From: Paenibacillus luteus
GTDB lineage: Bacteria > Bacillota > Bacilli > Paenibacillales > Paenibacillaceae
DNA length: 64,000 nt
Reading direction: 5' to 3'
NCBI RefSeq assembly: GCF_006542765.1
Contig: NZ_SKCD01000006.1
Coordinates: forward strand, 1-64,000
Shown here: one piece after another, positions 27,858 through 37,776 of the stretch
Layout: the number at the start of each line of letters is the position of its first letter
Numbering within the stretch: the first letter of the stretch is position 1
The notes under the pieces: generated by a model
The model's database searches: none
The model's input: only the letters and a program-made list of their open reading frames with translations
What the model was told of the DNA's origin: nothing
Translations under genes and position numbers: made by a program

Positions 27858-29195
27858 CTAGTCCTGCACGTAACGATTAATGACCTCTACGAGCAAATCA
27901 TTCAGAAGCTTAACCTCATATTCGCCTACCGCCGGCTCCAAGTGATCGCTGCCGATCCCACTGTCGTCGGTCAAAAACAAATACGTGCCTCCTGTTGCCG
28001 TAGCCATGAATCTCATTAAATATTCCGTATCGATGCTAACGCCGCTTGAGGCTAGCGGAATGATGCGAATGCCTTGCGCGGCCGCTTCCTTCGTCAGCTT
28101 CTTCATTTCGTCAATGACCTGCGCATCATCATGTGGAGGCGCATCCAGTACAAGGAACAGCAGACGGGCGCGTGCCTCCTTGCTCCAATCATGCTCATAT
28201 AGCGCATCCTGCAGCGCTTGATCCACAGCCTCAGGATAGTCCCCGCCCCCCTCGGCCTTCTGCTTGCTGAACTGGTCAATCACCTTGTTCATATCCGTCG
28301 TAAAAGGATACGGCCTCACGATATACTCATCATGCTTGTCACGGTAAAAGTTTGCGCTAACGCGCATGCCAAGCTGATTCCCATGCTCATCAGACACGCG
28401 CCTGACGACATCCTTCAGCTCTGCCTCCAAGTAATTCAGCTCATCCTCCATCGAGCCGGTCGTATCCACCACAAACATGAGATCGACCTGATTGGATAGC
28501 TTGGCACTTTTCCCTAGATCAACCTTCACGCTGCCCTGCTGCGGAATTTGCAGCTGCTGCGTCGTTTTGCTTTCTTGCCCGGATTGCACCTTAACCGTGA
28601 AATTCCCCCTATTCGCCTTCGCCATATCCTGATCAAATAGGCCCGCATAAACAAACGCTCTTCCTTCCGTATTCGTCCGTGCCGTCCATATGGGCTGATT
28701 GCCTGCCAACAACTCAACGCTTGCGTCCGAAACCGATTTTCCATTCGCGGTCACGATGACCTCCAGCCTGTTGAAATTCCAAAACTCCCACAATTGCTTG
28801 CTGCTATCTGCTTCTTGCGAATTCAGCAAATTTCCAAATCGCTCCCATGAGGCAAGGTCATCCCATTCCCCAGCCGTCAGTTGGCCCGCCTGCACGTCCT
28901 TATCCGAATTTGGATATCCCCGTTTGCCGCCTTCTTTGCCTCTCGTTGGCTCTTCAGAAATAGATAGCGCGCGGTTCTCACTGCCAGCCCTATCCTCTCC
29001 TTTCTTCGACAATTCGCCGACCTCTCCCCTAGTTGTCGAATTCGTCCCATCCCCTCGTCCAGCATTATCGCTTGCTCTGTCCGACGCTGACGAGCATGCC
29101 CCGAGAATAAGCAGCATAACCAGCGATACCACCAAATGCATGCTAAAGCCTTTTCTCTGTTTGTTCAGCTTTATCTGCACATCACGTACCTTCAT
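27858..29195 (-). CDS. VWA-domain lipoprotein
   Basis: 445 residues. A lipoprotein signal (VVSLVMLLILGAC, lipidated Cys near 34) is followed by a low-complexity Ser/Gly/Glu/Arg linker (35-110) and a beta-sandwich (about 125-225, VSDASVELLAGNQPIWTART). A von Willebrand factor A domain comes next, with an intact metal-dependent adhesion motif DTTGSM and further acidic loops. Anchored outside the membrane; VWA domains mediate metal-dependent protein contacts. No partner gene is adjacent. The ATG has GGGGGT 8 nt upstream. Confidence 0.88.
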   Translation of the reverse strand: MKVRDVQIKLNKQRKGFSMHLVVSLVMLLILGACSSASDRASDNAGRGDGTNSTTRGEVGELSKKGEDRAGSENRALSISEEPTRGKEGGKRGYPNSDKDVQAGQLTAGEWDDLASWERFGNLLNSQEADSSKQLWEFWNFNRLEVIVTANGKSVSDASVELLAGNQPIWTARTNTEGRAFVYAGLFDQDMAKANRGNFTVKVQSGQESKTTQQLQIPQQGSVKVDLGKSAKLSNQVDLMFVVDTTGSMEDELNYLEAELKDVVRRVSDEHGNQLGMRVSANFYRDKHDEYIVRPYPFTTDMNKVIDQFSKQKAEGGGDYPEAVDQALQDALYEHDWSKEARARLLFLVLDAPPHDDAQVIDEMKKLTKEAAAQGIRIIPLASSGVSIDTEYLMRFMATATGGTYLFLTDDSGIGSDHLEPAVGEYEVKLLNDLLVEVINRYVQD

Positions 29196-29348
29196 TCCTT
29201 CTACCCCCTAGCTTTGTATTTCCTAATCTGACGAATATTGGGTATGGAATGTTGCATAAACGAGCTATTCCCATTACAATCGTTTACAGACATGCGGCGA
29301 GTCCCACTGCCGGCTGCATCAAGTATTGTACTCAGGAGGACCTCACCC

Positions 29349-29651
29349 ATGGAAACATTTGAATTAATCGCATTCGAAATGACCTATCAGCACCATACCG
29401 TTCAGCTTTCCTTTACCTCTGCGGAGCTTGTACGCGTTACTGAATACGGTGACCGTTTGTGGTATGTAGATATTAACGGCGTAGGCGACCGCGAGCTATT
29501 AGCATGGTTTGGGCGCAGCGAAGATATTGGGGTTGAGCTTACGGCAGTTGCCAAAAGCGGCCAAACGTTTCGCGGAAAAGGTTATTTCCATCCGAACGAG
29601 CCGCATCAAGCGGCTGCCGTGCGCGGCGATGGCGAGCTGTCAGAGCAATAA
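29349..29651 (+). CDS. Hypothetical 100-residue protein
   Basis: Small soluble protein with beta-strand-rich pattern (METFELIAFEMTYQHHTVQL; LWYVDINGVGDRELLAWFG), family not recognised. AGGAGGA lies 8 nt before the chosen ATG, while the upstream open frame lacks support. Single gene diverging from the VWA lipoprotein. Confidence 0.75.
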   Translation: METFELIAFEMTYQHHTVQLSFTSAELVRVTEYGDRLWYVDINGVGDRELLAWFGRSEDIGVELTAVAKSGQTFRGKGYFHPNEPHQAAAVRGDGELSEQ

Positions 29652-29657
29652 CTTAAA

Positions 29658-29701
29658 CAAAAAAAGCGCCGACCACTCCGGAAAGGAAGGGTCGGCGCTT
29701 C
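29658..29701. terminator. Terminator between converging genes
   Basis: AAGCGCCGACC (29665-29675) pairs with GGTCGGCGCTT (29691-29701). The A run at 29658-29666 gives a T tract on the minus strand, so it mainly serves the DRE-TIM aldolase gene. Confidence 0.8.
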
Positions 29702-29708
29702 TTGCTAT

Positions 29709-30671
29709 TTATTTGTTGTGGGAAATCTCAGGCGTTGTAAGGCGGTCGTAGAACTCGACGCCCTTGTCTTTATCCTTGGAATCGCGAAGCGCCATTGCGG
29801 AGCGCGGATGCTCATCCAGAATACCTGTGATCATGTAAGGAATGATGTAGCCCCATTCTTCCTTCTCGCGAAGTGGAATCATGAACTTCTCGATCATATC
29901 GAGTACGGGACGAATATTGTACTTCGTATTTTTGAGCTCGGCTACAAGCAGCTCGGTGTTGCAGTTACCCGCTGCGCGGCCCATGCCGTAAACGGAAGCA
30001 TCCAGAAGCTCAACGCCTTGTTCCGCTGCAAGCAGCGTGTTCGCGAAAGCAAGCTGCAGGTTGTTGTGCGCATGCACGCCAAGACGCTTGTTCGGAAGAT
30101 GCTTCTTGAATTTCTCTACCAGGTAGCTCATGTCGTTTGGTTTCAGGCTTCCGTAGGAATCCACCACGTAAACAACATCAACCACGCTATCATTGATGAG
30201 CTCGAAAGCTTCGATCAGTTGGTTTTCCATCACGTTCGATAGAGCCATAATGTTCAAAGTCGTTTCGTAACCGCGCTCATGGAATACATTAACCAGCTCA
30301 AGCGCTTTATCTACGTCCTGGATATAGCAGGCTACGCGAATCAGGTCCAGCAAGCTTTCGCTGCGCGGCAAAATATCGTTCTCATCAACGCGGCCGATAT
30401 CAACGAGTGCGGACAGCTTCGTGTTGCCTTTGTTCGGAATCACTTTTTTCAGGAAATCATCGTTCAGAAAACGCCAAGGGCCAGCACTTTCAGCACCTTT
30501 AAGCAGCTTTGGAGAGTTTTTGTAGCCGATTTCCATATAATCGACGCCGGCTTCGTTCAAGCTTTGGTACAAATGCTGAACGAACTCGACACTAAAATCC
30601 CAGTTATTCACGAGTCCGCCATCACGGATCGTGCAGTCAACAATTTTACAATGGCTCGTTTTTGATTGCAT
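29709..30671 (-). CDS. DRE-TIM aldolase family protein (HMG-CoA lyase/HOA-like)
   Basis: 320 residues. The DRE-TIM metallolyase signature appears as KIVDCTIRDGGLVNNWDF (D-x-T-x-R-D-G-G). Further marks are VDYMEIGYKNSP, VVYVVDSYGSLKP and the metal ligand pair in LGVHAHNNLQLAFANT, then GMGRAAGNCNTELL. It resembles 4-hydroxy-2-oxovalerate aldolases and HMG-CoA lyases, but no dehydrogenase or CoA partner is adjacent, so the substrate is open. The ATG at 30671 has AAAGGAG 9 nt upstream. Confidence 0.88.
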   Translation of the reverse strand: MQSKTSHCKIVDCTIRDGGLVNNWDFSVEFVQHLYQSLNEAGVDYMEIGYKNSPKLLKGAESAGPWRFLNDDFLKKVIPNKGNTKLSALVDIGRVDENDILPRSESLLDLIRVACYIQDVDKALELVNVFHERGYETTLNIMALSNVMENQLIEAFELINDSVVDVVYVVDSYGSLKPNDMSYLVEKFKKHLPNKRLGVHAHNNLQLAFANTLLAAEQGVELLDASVYGMGRAAGNCNTELLVAELKNTKYNIRPVLDMIEKFMIPLREKEEWGYIIPYMITGILDEHPRSAMALRDSKDKDKGVEFYDRLTTPEISHNK

Positions 30672-30764
30672 GCATTGATACTCCTTTAATGTGAACATGA
30701 GTTCATTTTTTCTCATCATACTTGAAATAGAAGAGGAACGCAAAATAATTTTGTCGTTTTATGG

Positions 30765-30890
30765 CTATTCTAAAAGCTTTTTCACATTTTCAGACAGGTC
30801 TTTGCGGAACTGGACATTTCCCACTAATTCCATTTTTCCATCGCCATTTAATGCTTCTATTATAACCATTCTTTTGCAGCAATTATCCAT
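30765..30890 (-). CDS. Possible 41-residue protein
   Basis: Starts MDNCCKRMVIIEALNGDGKM and ends SENVKKLLE. The predicted pattern is a beta hairpin followed by a helix. GGAAGGAG lies very close (3-5 nt) to the ATG. It lies between ribA and the aldolase gene on the same strand. Not recognised; could be spurious. Confidence 0.45.
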   Translation of the reverse strand: MDNCCKRMVIIEALNGDGKMELVGNVQFRKDLSENVKKLLE

Positions 30891-30953
30891 GGGCTCCTTC
30901 CATCTGCCTATTGTTCCATTAAGGCTTAGACGATGGGAAGACGCTAAATGTTT

Positions 30954-31002
30954 TCGCAAAAAAACTGTACCTAGTCGCCTACGGCTGCCCAAGTACAGTT
31001 TT
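30954..31002 (-). terminator. Terminator after ribA
   Basis: AAAACTGTAC (30961-30970) pairs with GTACAGTTTT (30993-31002). The A run at 30958-30964 gives a T tract on the minus strand. Confidence 0.8.
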
Positions 31003-31018
31003 CATTTCTTCTTACTGT

Positions 31019-31765
31019 TTATTTCACAAGCGTATGGGGCTCTTGTCCAAAATGACCCGAACGGTTCATCTTCGTTTGAATGTATTTCTCGTTGTAGACG
31101 GAAGTGTTGCCCCATAACGGAACTCTGCCCGCAACGTTGAGACCTGATTTGCGAAGCGCCTCTACCTTGCGCGGATTATTGGTAATAATCGAGACCGGCA
31201 ATGTGCGAAGCAGTTTAAGGACGGCAATCGCCTCACTGTAATCGCGCGCATCGTCGGCAAAACCAAGCTCCGTGTTCGCATCGACCGTATCATGGCCTTC
31301 CTCCTGCAGCAAATAAGCAATCGCCTTGCTGAACAGACCAATCCCACGTCCTTCATGGTTTGCCAGATAAAACAAAGCGCCTGAGCCATGCTCGGTAATG
31401 ATGCGCATCGATTGCTTCAATTGAAAGCCGCAATCGCATCGCGCGCTCCCGAAGATATCACCTGTGTGGCATATACTATGCATGCGGATAAGCGCATCCT
31501 CATTATTTTCGAAATCGCCGTATACGAGTACGCTTGATTGCTGAAGATCCGCATAGGAGAAACGGTTGAGATCCTCGACCAGCTGTTCAGGAGATAATTC
31601 CGCGCCTGCCTCCTTGCGGAGCCAGCTGTACCAATGAAATGTTTTCGTTTCCCCGTCGAGTTCAACAGGAAGCTTGACCGGGCCTATAACGTAAATATCG
31701 TCATTTCCGTTTTGCGTTCGTTTTAACTTATCTTTAATAATAGCTGCTATATTCGGTTTAATCAT
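31019..31765 (-). CDS. ribA: GTP cyclohydrolase II
   Basis: 248 residues. GTP cyclohydrolase II opens the first step of riboflavin synthesis. The zinc site is seen as HSICHTGDIFGSARCDCGFQ (three Cys). ALFYLANHEGRGIGLFSKA and ELGFADDARDY follow the family, and RTLPVSIITNNPRKVEALRK is the C-terminal hallmark. It has no fused DHBP synthase, lies outside a rib operon and shows no FMN riboswitch. It lies 31 bp downstream of a decayed dioxygenase gene and was probably its operon partner. Confidence 0.93.
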   Translation of the reverse strand: MIKPNIAAIIKDKLKRTQNGNDDIYVIGPVKLPVELDGETKTFHWYSWLRKEAGAELSPEQLVEDLNRFSYADLQQSSVLVYGDFENNEDALIRMHSICHTGDIFGSARCDCGFQLKQSMRIITEHGSGALFYLANHEGRGIGLFSKAIAYLLQEEGHDTVDANTELGFADDARDYSEAIAVLKLLRTLPVSIITNNPRKVEALRKSGLNVAGRVPLWGNTSVYNEKYIQTKMNRSGHFGQEPHTLVK

Positions 31766-31796
31766 GCTTGCTCACCTTCTCTGAATAAGTATAAGA

Positions 31797-32206
31797 TTAA
31801 AATTGCATAGATAAATAACTCAATGTGCCAAACTCATAGCTCCGATAAACGACCTGTGGCGCTGCTTCGGGATCTCCGCTGCCAAGCGCTATATATAGGA
31901 ACAAAATGCTCCGCGCGGGGTACTGCCATTTTAGCATGCGGAGCAAGTCCTTCATACTCGAATAGGGAATTTAATTCCTGTTTGCTCATTTTCTCAATCA
32001 GCCATTCGTCAAACTCTACGGCCCAGTTCTCCGCTTCCTTCTGTCCCCATTTGACCGCTCGCAAATGGTGAACGGTAACGCCGCTGCCAATCTGCAGTAT
32101 ATTTTGAGCACCTAAGCTACGCAGTGCCTCGCCGAGCGCATTCGCTATATTCATTTTGCTCGACTGCGAGCATCGGTGATTCATGCGCCAGAAATAAGGA
32201 TTTCAT
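31797..32206 (-). pseudogene. Decayed 4,5-DOPA-type extradiol dioxygenase (YgiD/LigB family)
   Basis: The original start is intact: GGAGGG, 7 nt, ATG at 32206, then MKSLFLAHESPMLAVEQNEY, the expected N-terminus with its metal-ligand His. Reading then leaves this frame, and the neighbouring frame resumes far along the family with ALGEALRSLGAQNIL, GSGVTVHHLRAV, WAVEFDEWL and APHAKMAVPRAEHFVPIY. A further one-base shift near 31881 is needed to reach the normal end (ALGSGDPEA, YEFGTLSYL, stop 31797-31799). About 120-130 central codons are missing from a family of roughly 260 residues. Inactivated by internal deletion plus frameshift. Confidence 0.85.
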
Positions 32207-32352
32207 TGTGCGTCCCTCCACATTCACTTACTATTCGTAACTAATTATAATTTTATAACTAAGGATAGTCAAGTAATTAACATTATTCAGGTGTGCTTGT
32301 ATAAATAAGATATTAAGGTTATACTGAATGCAAGTAAAAAGAGGTGATACGC

Positions 32353-32676
32353 ATGGATCAATCTAATTTATGTCCACGGTTTCAAAAAGGTATGGACATT
32401 ATTAGCAGACGTTGGAACGGACTTATCATATTCCAGCTTTTGTCCGGCCCGCAGCGTTTTTGCGCCGTTCAGTCTGCCCTGCCGATCAGCGGCCGACTGC
32501 TGTCAGAGCGATTCAAGGATTTGGAGAATGAAGGCATCGTCGACAGACAGGTATATCCCGAGATCCCTGTTCGCATAGAATATTCATTAACGGAGAAGGG
32601 CCGCGCGCTAGAGCCGATTATCCGTGAAATTCAAATTTGGTCGCAGGACTGGATTGAACCGGTGATTCAAGCTTAA
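32353..32676 (+). CDS. HxlR-family transcriptional regulator
   Basis: 107-residue winged helix-turn-helix protein: CPRFQKGMDIISRRWNGLII at the N-terminus, RLLSERFKDLENEGIVDRQV recognition region and RIEYSLTEKGRALEPI wing. HxlR proteins usually control a divergent oxidoreductase gene in response to reactive small molecules; here the divergent gene is the decayed dioxygenase. GAGGTGAT precedes the ATG at 32353; an in-frame GTG lies three codons earlier. Confidence 0.92.
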   Translation: MDQSNLCPRFQKGMDIISRRWNGLIIFQLLSGPQRFCAVQSALPISGRLLSERFKDLENEGIVDRQVYPEIPVRIEYSLTEKGRALEPIIREIQIWSQDWIEPVIQA

Positions 32677-32694
32677 TTCCGAACGTTTAGCACC

Positions 32695-32747
32695 AAAGGA
32701 ATATCCCGCAAGCGGAGAAAGAGCAGCCGCTTCGTGATATTCCTTTT
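32695..32747. terminator. Bidirectional terminator
   Basis: AAAGGAATATC (32695-32705) pairs with GATATTCCTTT (32736-32746), with an inner AGCGG/CCGCT pairing and a T run, between hxlR and the kdpD-like gene. Confidence 0.85.
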
Positions 32748-32756
32748 TTCATTTCC

Positions 32757-35081
32757 TTATGGGCGCAAAGTCACATTTCGATTGGCTACTACAAGCATAT
32801 CCAGATGGCGAGCGGTTTGAAGCAGCTCCTTTACGATATTACCGCGCAGCATTAGCTGCCGCCAGCCCCTCTGACTTGGTTGCCCGATGATAAGCTGCGT
32901 CGCCTTTGCCCGGTTGGCCGCTGTCAACAGCGTCCCCGCGATATGCGCTCTGCTCTCTGCTTTTGAAATTTCGAATATGCCGCCAAGCCTCTCGGTTAGC
33001 CTCATCAACACTTCTTGCTTCGCTTTCGCTTCATTCGTTAAGGCTTCGCCTTGCACATGATGAACATGCCACTGCGCCTTAAGGCGATAGGCGATACGGA
33101 AGCCGCGGCGGATCAGACGTTCTGCATCCCCGCGGGTATCAACGCCGACGAAAATGACTTCCTTTCTGTGGAGAGGACCACGCAGCGTCTGATTTCGGTC
33201 CCATGATTCCAGCCGCTCATCAACATCATCAGCAAGCTCCCGCAGGGCAAGCTCACGAAGCGCAATGAGATTACCTGTTGTGAAAAAAGCGCCAAGCGCT
33301 TGCTCCACTTTATCGCGTGCATAGATCTTCCCGTCTCTCATCCGCTGCTGAAGCATTTGTGGCGTAACATCAATCAGCTCTACCTGATCAGCTAAACGAA
33401 TGATCGCATCCGGTACCGTTTCCCTCACTCGAACCCCCGTAACCTGCTCTACGGCATCATTTAAACTTTCGATATGCTGCACATTCATCGTCGATATGAC
33501 CGCTATGCCATGTTCAAGCAAATGGATGACGTCCTCATAGCGTTTTTTTCTGATGCTGCCTGGCACATTCGTATGAGCCAGCTCATCAACCAGCACGACC
33601 TCAGGATTACGGCGAATGATCGCTTCGGTATCCATTTCCTCCAGCACCGTTCCACGATAGTGGACCGCCAGCAGATCAGCCTTAGGCAGCTCCCCGATCT
33701 GCTTCTTTGTTTCTTCCCGGCCATGCGTCTCCACAATGCCAATGATGACGTCGATGCCTTTCTGGCGAAGCAAATTCGCTTCAGAGAGCATGCGGTATGT
33801 TTTCCCAACGCCTGGAGCTGCTCCTATATACAAGCTAAAATGTCCTCTTCGGATGGTCTCCGCTTGCTGCTCGCGCTCCAGCTGGCTGAATCTCCGAAAC
33901 AAGGCTGTTTGGGAATCGCGTCTATTCTTAACAGGCAAAACTCGTTCTCCTTCAAGCTCTGCGCGGTCCGCCATTAGAAATAAATCAATCTGACTCAGGT
34001 TGCGAAGCACGCTGTCGACAATCGATCCCTGCCACAATTGCTGCCAGCTGCTCTGCTTCGAATGCCCCATTATAATTCGCGTAACCTGATGCTGCTCCGC
34101 GTAACATACAAGCGCAGCTGGCAGATAGCGGCGGTGCGCAAGCGGCAGCTCCTGAAATACCCCGCCTACCTTATTGGTAAGCTTTCGGATAGCGGCTTTG
34201 AAGGCCTGCTCCTCTTTGGACAGCTTCTTCGCAGGATCGATGAAGGAAACAACTAAGATATCTCCATTCAGCCTTTTCGCAATCTGCTGCCCCCTTCTTA
34301 CATACAAAGAACTATTCCAATGGTATTGGGCCGTGACTAGAATTCGCTCAGAAATACCGGATGGTCCAGTCAGCCCTAGCTCCCCACGATGCTTCTCCAG
34401 CGATTCGTTCACACCCTCAGCTACAAGGCGCAGAGACAGCTCTCTAAGGACAGCAAGGTTCCCGCGCAAGGGAATAGCTCGCGAGGAATGTACGCCAAGC
34501 AGCCCCTCTTCAAACCGCTTGAGCAGTGTTTCCGGCGACACGTCGATAAGGATAACCTCATCAGCCAGTTCGAGCGTATGAGCCGGCACTGTGCAGTCTG
34601 GCCGTATACCGGTCCATTTCCAAGCAATCTCATCCACACCCGCCAGCTCGTATACATTAATGGTCGTGATTACGCTGATTCCTATGCCAATAAGGTACTG
34701 CACATCCTCAAGCCTCGTACGAAACCTGGCGCCTCTGCGGTTAAGATGGGCAAGCCCATCAATGAGAACGACCTCCGCATTACGCAGGGTTATAGCCTCA
34801 AGATCCAGATCTGCCTGCTCTATGCAGCCCTCTCGCCATCCGATACAAGGAACTTGCTCAAATGGCTTCGCGAGCTGAAGGGTTTCCTCATTTTGCGGGT
34901 CATTCATTTCGCTCAAGACAACATCAATGCCAGCCTGCTTGAGCCGCATGCCCTCCCGCAACAAGTAGTAGGTTTTTCCTGAGCCGCTCACCGCGCCAAT
35001 GAGAATTTTCAGGCGCCCGTGATGCAGCTTTGCCATCGACAGCAGCAGCTCCTCTGGCGTTTTTCTCTTTAAGGGAGCCAT
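32757..35081 (-). CDS. Double KdpD-N/USP protein lacking the kinase
   Basis: 774 residues arranged KdpD-N, USP, KdpD-N, USP. The first unit has Walker A GAVSGSGKT (29-37) but a diverged Walker B region (VLIDGLAHLNRRGARFRTR). The second has GAAPGVGKT (about 419) and canonical VVLVDELAHTNVPGS. USP-like domains follow at about 240-385 and 630-774. The membrane helices, GAF and histidine kinase parts of KdpD are absent and no kdpE is present, so it cannot signal by phosphotransfer. The USP domain of Staphylococcus aureus KdpD binds c-di-AMP; the same is inferred here. The ATG at 35081 has GGAGAG 7 nt upstream, inside the end of kdpC, indicating coupled translation. Last gene of the kdp operon. 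Confidence 0.88.
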   Translation of the reverse strand: MAPLKRKTPEELLLSMAKLHHGRLKILIGAVSGSGKTYYLLREGMRLKQAGIDVVLSEMNDPQNEETLQLAKPFEQVPCIGWREGCIEQADLDLEAITLRNAEVVLIDGLAHLNRRGARFRTRLEDVQYLIGIGISVITTINVYELAGVDEIAWKWTGIRPDCTVPAHTLELADEVILIDVSPETLLKRFEEGLLGVHSSRAIPLRGNLAVLRELSLRLVAEGVNESLEKHRGELGLTGPSGISERILVTAQYHWNSSLYVRRGQQIAKRLNGDILVVSFIDPAKKLSKEEQAFKAAIRKLTNKVGGVFQELPLAHRRYLPAALVCYAEQHQVTRIIMGHSKQSSWQQLWQGSIVDSVLRNLSQIDLFLMADRAELEGERVLPVKNRRDSQTALFRRFSQLEREQQAETIRRGHFSLYIGAAPGVGKTYRMLSEANLLRQKGIDVIIGIVETHGREETKKQIGELPKADLLAVHYRGTVLEEMDTEAIIRRNPEVVLVDELAHTNVPGSIRKKRYEDVIHLLEHGIAVISTMNVQHIESLNDAVEQVTGVRVRETVPDAIIRLADQVELIDVTPQMLQQRMRDGKIYARDKVEQALGAFFTTGNLIALRELALRELADDVDERLESWDRNQTLRGPLHRKEVIFVGVDTRGDAERLIRRGFRIAYRLKAQWHVHHVQGEALTNEAKAKQEVLMRLTERLGGIFEISKAESRAHIAGTLLTAANRAKATQLIIGQPSQRGWRQLMLRGNIVKELLQTARHLDMLVVANRNVTLRP

Positions 35082-35085
35082 GCCT

Positions 35086-35694
35086 CTACTCTCCAAGCAA
35101 AGCGGACAACGCGAGATTCAGCTTGAGCACATTCACTCTCTCGTCGCCGAACAGCCCTAAATCACGGCCTTCAATATGCTTGTTAACCAGCGCTTCGAGC
35201 TGAGCTGCCGGTTCACCGGTAAGCTTGCTTATTCTCGCGATTTGAACCATTGCCGACTGAGGAGTAATATGCGGATCAAGCCCAGAACCAGAGTTCGTGA
35301 TTAATGCTAACGGCAGTTGACTGACCGGAACATCCGGATTTTGCAACTTCCACGCCTCAATCGAAGCCCTTGTGCGTTCGGTTAAAGCCGGATTGGATGG
35401 CCCGTAGTTGTTCGAGCCCGAGCTGGCAGCATTATTCTCGATACTAGATACACGTCCTTGAAACCATTTTGGATCAGTAAAGGTTTGACCAATCAGCTCA
35501 GATCCGACAACTTGCCCCGAGCTGTCTTTCACCAGACTTCCGTTCGCTTGCTTAGGAAAGAGCAGCTGCGCTGCTCCCGTGCTAACTAGGGGATAAATGA
35601 TCCCGCATAATACCATGAATAACAGGCTTATTCGCAGGGGAATCCAGATGGATGCCAATTCAAAGCCTCGACGACCTTCCGTTTGTTCGCTCAT
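35086..35694 (-). CDS. kdpC: Potassium-transporting ATPase subunit C
   Basis: 202 residues. One N-terminal membrane helix (about 17-45, ISLLFMVLCGIIYPLVSTG) is followed by the extracytoplasmic domain, with LLFPKQANGSLV, GSELIGQTF, SSGSNNYGPSNPAL and SGSGLDPHITPQSA as family hallmarks. KdpC assists assembly and potassium affinity of the KdpFABC pump. Normal length; 30 bp after kdpB. Confidence 0.96.
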   Translation of the reverse strand: MSEQTEGRRGFELASIWIPLRISLLFMVLCGIIYPLVSTGAAQLLFPKQANGSLVKDSSGQVVGSELIGQTFTDPKWFQGRVSSIENNAASSGSNNYGPSNPALTERTRASIEAWKLQNPDVPVSQLPLALITNSGSGLDPHITPQSAMVQIARISKLTGEPAAQLEALVNKHIEGRDLGLFGDERVNVLKLNLALSALLGE

Positions 35695-35724
35695 TGTTCA
35701 GGCCTTCTTTCTTATATAGTAGTA

Positions 35725-37758
35725 TTAAATCCATACCTGCACGGCAAAATCAATCAGCTTAATGCCTACGAATGGAACAAGGACACCGCCTAATCCATAG
35801 ATCAGCACATTTCGGCCAAGCAGCTTTGCCCCGCTCATCGGCTTGTACGCAACCCCTCTGACCGCAAGCGGAATAAGCAGCGGAATAATGAGGGCGTTGA
35901 AGATTAACGCGGACAAAATAGCGGATAGCGGCGAGCCCAAATTCATTATATTGAGTACGCCCATCTCCGGGATGGCCAGCATAAACATAGCCGGAATAAT
36001 GGCAAAATATTTGGCAACGTCGTTTGCGATGCTGAAGGTCGTAAGCGCGCCTCTTGTCATGAGCAGTTGCTTGCCGATCGCGATTACTTCAATCATTTTA
36101 GACGGGTCCGAGTCCAGGTCCACCATATTGGCAGCTTCCTTCGCCGCAATCGTGCCGCTGTTCATCGCAAGGCCAACATCCGCTTGCGCGAGAGCCGGCG
36201 CATCGTTCGTGCCGTCACCCGTCATCGCTACCATTTTCCCTTCGGCCTGTTCGCGGCGAATGACCGCGATCTTATCCTCCGGCTTGCTCTCGGCAATGAA
36301 ATCGTCGACACCCGCTTCACGGGCGATCGTCGCTGCCGTCAGTGGATTATCCCCCGTACACATAATTGTTTTGATTCCCATTTCCCGCAGCTGCTCGAAG
36401 CGCTCCCTCATTCCGGGCTTCACGATATCCTTCAAATAAATGACGCCATGCAGCTCCTTGTCGACTGCTACTGCCAGCGGCGTTCCTCCTAGTGTAGAAA
36501 TCGTATTAGCTATTTGCTCGAGGTCTGCTGGGATGGTTCCTCCCTGCGAGATTACCCATTTGCGAACGGCGTCGACGGCGCCCTTCCGAACGCAGCGGCC
36601 ATCGGCTAGATCGATCCCGCTCATCCTCGTTTCGGCTTTGAACGCTATGAATTCTCCTCCTTCAGCTACTGCTTCTTGGAAGCTCATCTCCCGCTTCTTC
36701 ATCCATTCCAGCACAGATCTTCCTTCAGGCGTTTCATCCTTCAATGAGCTTATGGCTGCCCATTCGGCTAGCGTCTGGATGCTGCTGCTTGATACGGGAA
36801 TGAGCTCGCTAGCCATCCGGTTGCCGAATGTAATCGTTCCTGTTTTATCTAAAATCATCGTATTGATGTCGCCTGCCGCCTCCACTGCCTTGCCTGACAT
36901 CGCGAGCACGTTAAACTGGGTCACTCGGTCCATCCCTGCGATTCCGATCGCTGATAACAAACCGCCGATTGTTGTTGGTATAAGGCATACTAGTAATGCA
37001 ATCAGCACTGGGATTTCTAATGAAATACCAAGATAGTTCGCGATAGGCTTCAAAGTTACGACCACGATAAGAAAAATAATCGTCAAGCTGATCAGCAACG
37101 TATTCAGCGCAATTTCATTTGGCGTTTTCTGGCGCTTTGCACCCTCAACTAATGAAATCATACGATCAATGAACGATTGTCCAGGCTCACTCGTCATCCG
37201 TACCTTAATCTGATCGCTAACGACTCTCGTTCCGCCCGTGACGGAACTGAAATCGCCGCCAGCTTCTTTAATAACCGGTGCCGATTCTCCCGTTATTGCC
37301 GATTCGTCTACGGAAGCCAGCCCGTCAATGACCTCGCCATCACCCGGAATCATTTCGCCTTGGGAGACGATGACGACATCACCCTTGCGCAGTTCTGTTG
37401 ACGATACAACGTTAACGGACTCTCCAATCAATTTGTTCGCGCTCATGTCCTGCTTTGATTTTTTGAGTGAACTGGCCTGCGCTTTTCCTCTGCCCTCCGC
37501 GATTGCTTCTGCAAAATTGGCAAACAGCAGCGTAAACAACAAGATCAGAAAAACAGCAATATTAAATCCGAGCCGCTCCTGCGACTGAAAATAAGCTGGA
37601 AACACCACCATTAGCAGTACGATCACCGCCCCAGCCTCGACAACGAACATTACCGGATTTTTGATCATGACTGCGGGATTCAACTTCAAAAAGCTCTCAC
37701 GCAAAGCTTGCTTAACGGCATCCGCCGACAACATCGTCTTCTTCTTATCTGCTTTCAT
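35725..37758 (-). CDS. kdpB: Potassium-transporting P-type ATPase subunit B
   Basis: 677-residue catalytic subunit. It shows the phosphorylation motif ILDKTGTIT, the actuator-domain TGES motif ([16 protein letters not shown]), the hinge [16 protein letters not shown] and about seven membrane helices. ATP hydrolysis here drives potassium uptake through KdpA. The start at 37758 is preferred to one two codons upstream because GAGGTGA then has a workable spacing. Confidence 0.97.
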   Translation of the reverse strand: MKADKKKTMLSADAVKQALRESFLKLNPAVMIKNPVMFVVEAGAVIVLLMVVFPAYFQSQERLGFNIAVFLILLFTLLFANFAEAIAEGRGKAQASSLKKSKQDMSANKLIGESVNVVSSTELRKGDVVIVSQGEMIPGDGEVIDGLASVDESAITGESAPVIKEAGGDFSSVTGGTRVVSDQIKVRMTSEPGQSFIDRMISLVEGAKRQKTPNEIALNTLLISLTIIFLIVVVTLKPIANYLGISLEIPVLIALLVCLIPTTIGGLLSAIGIAGMDRVTQFNVLAMSGKAVEAAGDINTMILDKTGTITFGNRMASELIPVSSSSIQTLAEWAAISSLKDETPEGRSVLEWMKKREMSFQEAVAEGGEFIAFKAETRMSGIDLADGRCVRKGAVDAVRKWVISQGGTIPADLEQIANTISTLGGTPLAVAVDKELHGVIYLKDIVKPGMRERFEQLREMGIKTIMCTGDNPLTAATIAREAGVDDFIAESKPEDKIAVIRREQAEGKMVAMTGDGTNDAPALAQADVGLAMNSGTIAAKEAANMVDLDSDPSKMIEVIAIGKQLLMTRGALTTFSIANDVAKYFAIIPAMFMLAIPEMGVLNIMNLGSPLSAILSALIFNALIIPLLIPLAVRGVAYKPMSGAKLLGRNVLIYGLGGVLVPFVGIKLIDFAVQVWI

Positions 37759-37776
37759 TATCATTCACCTCATCCA

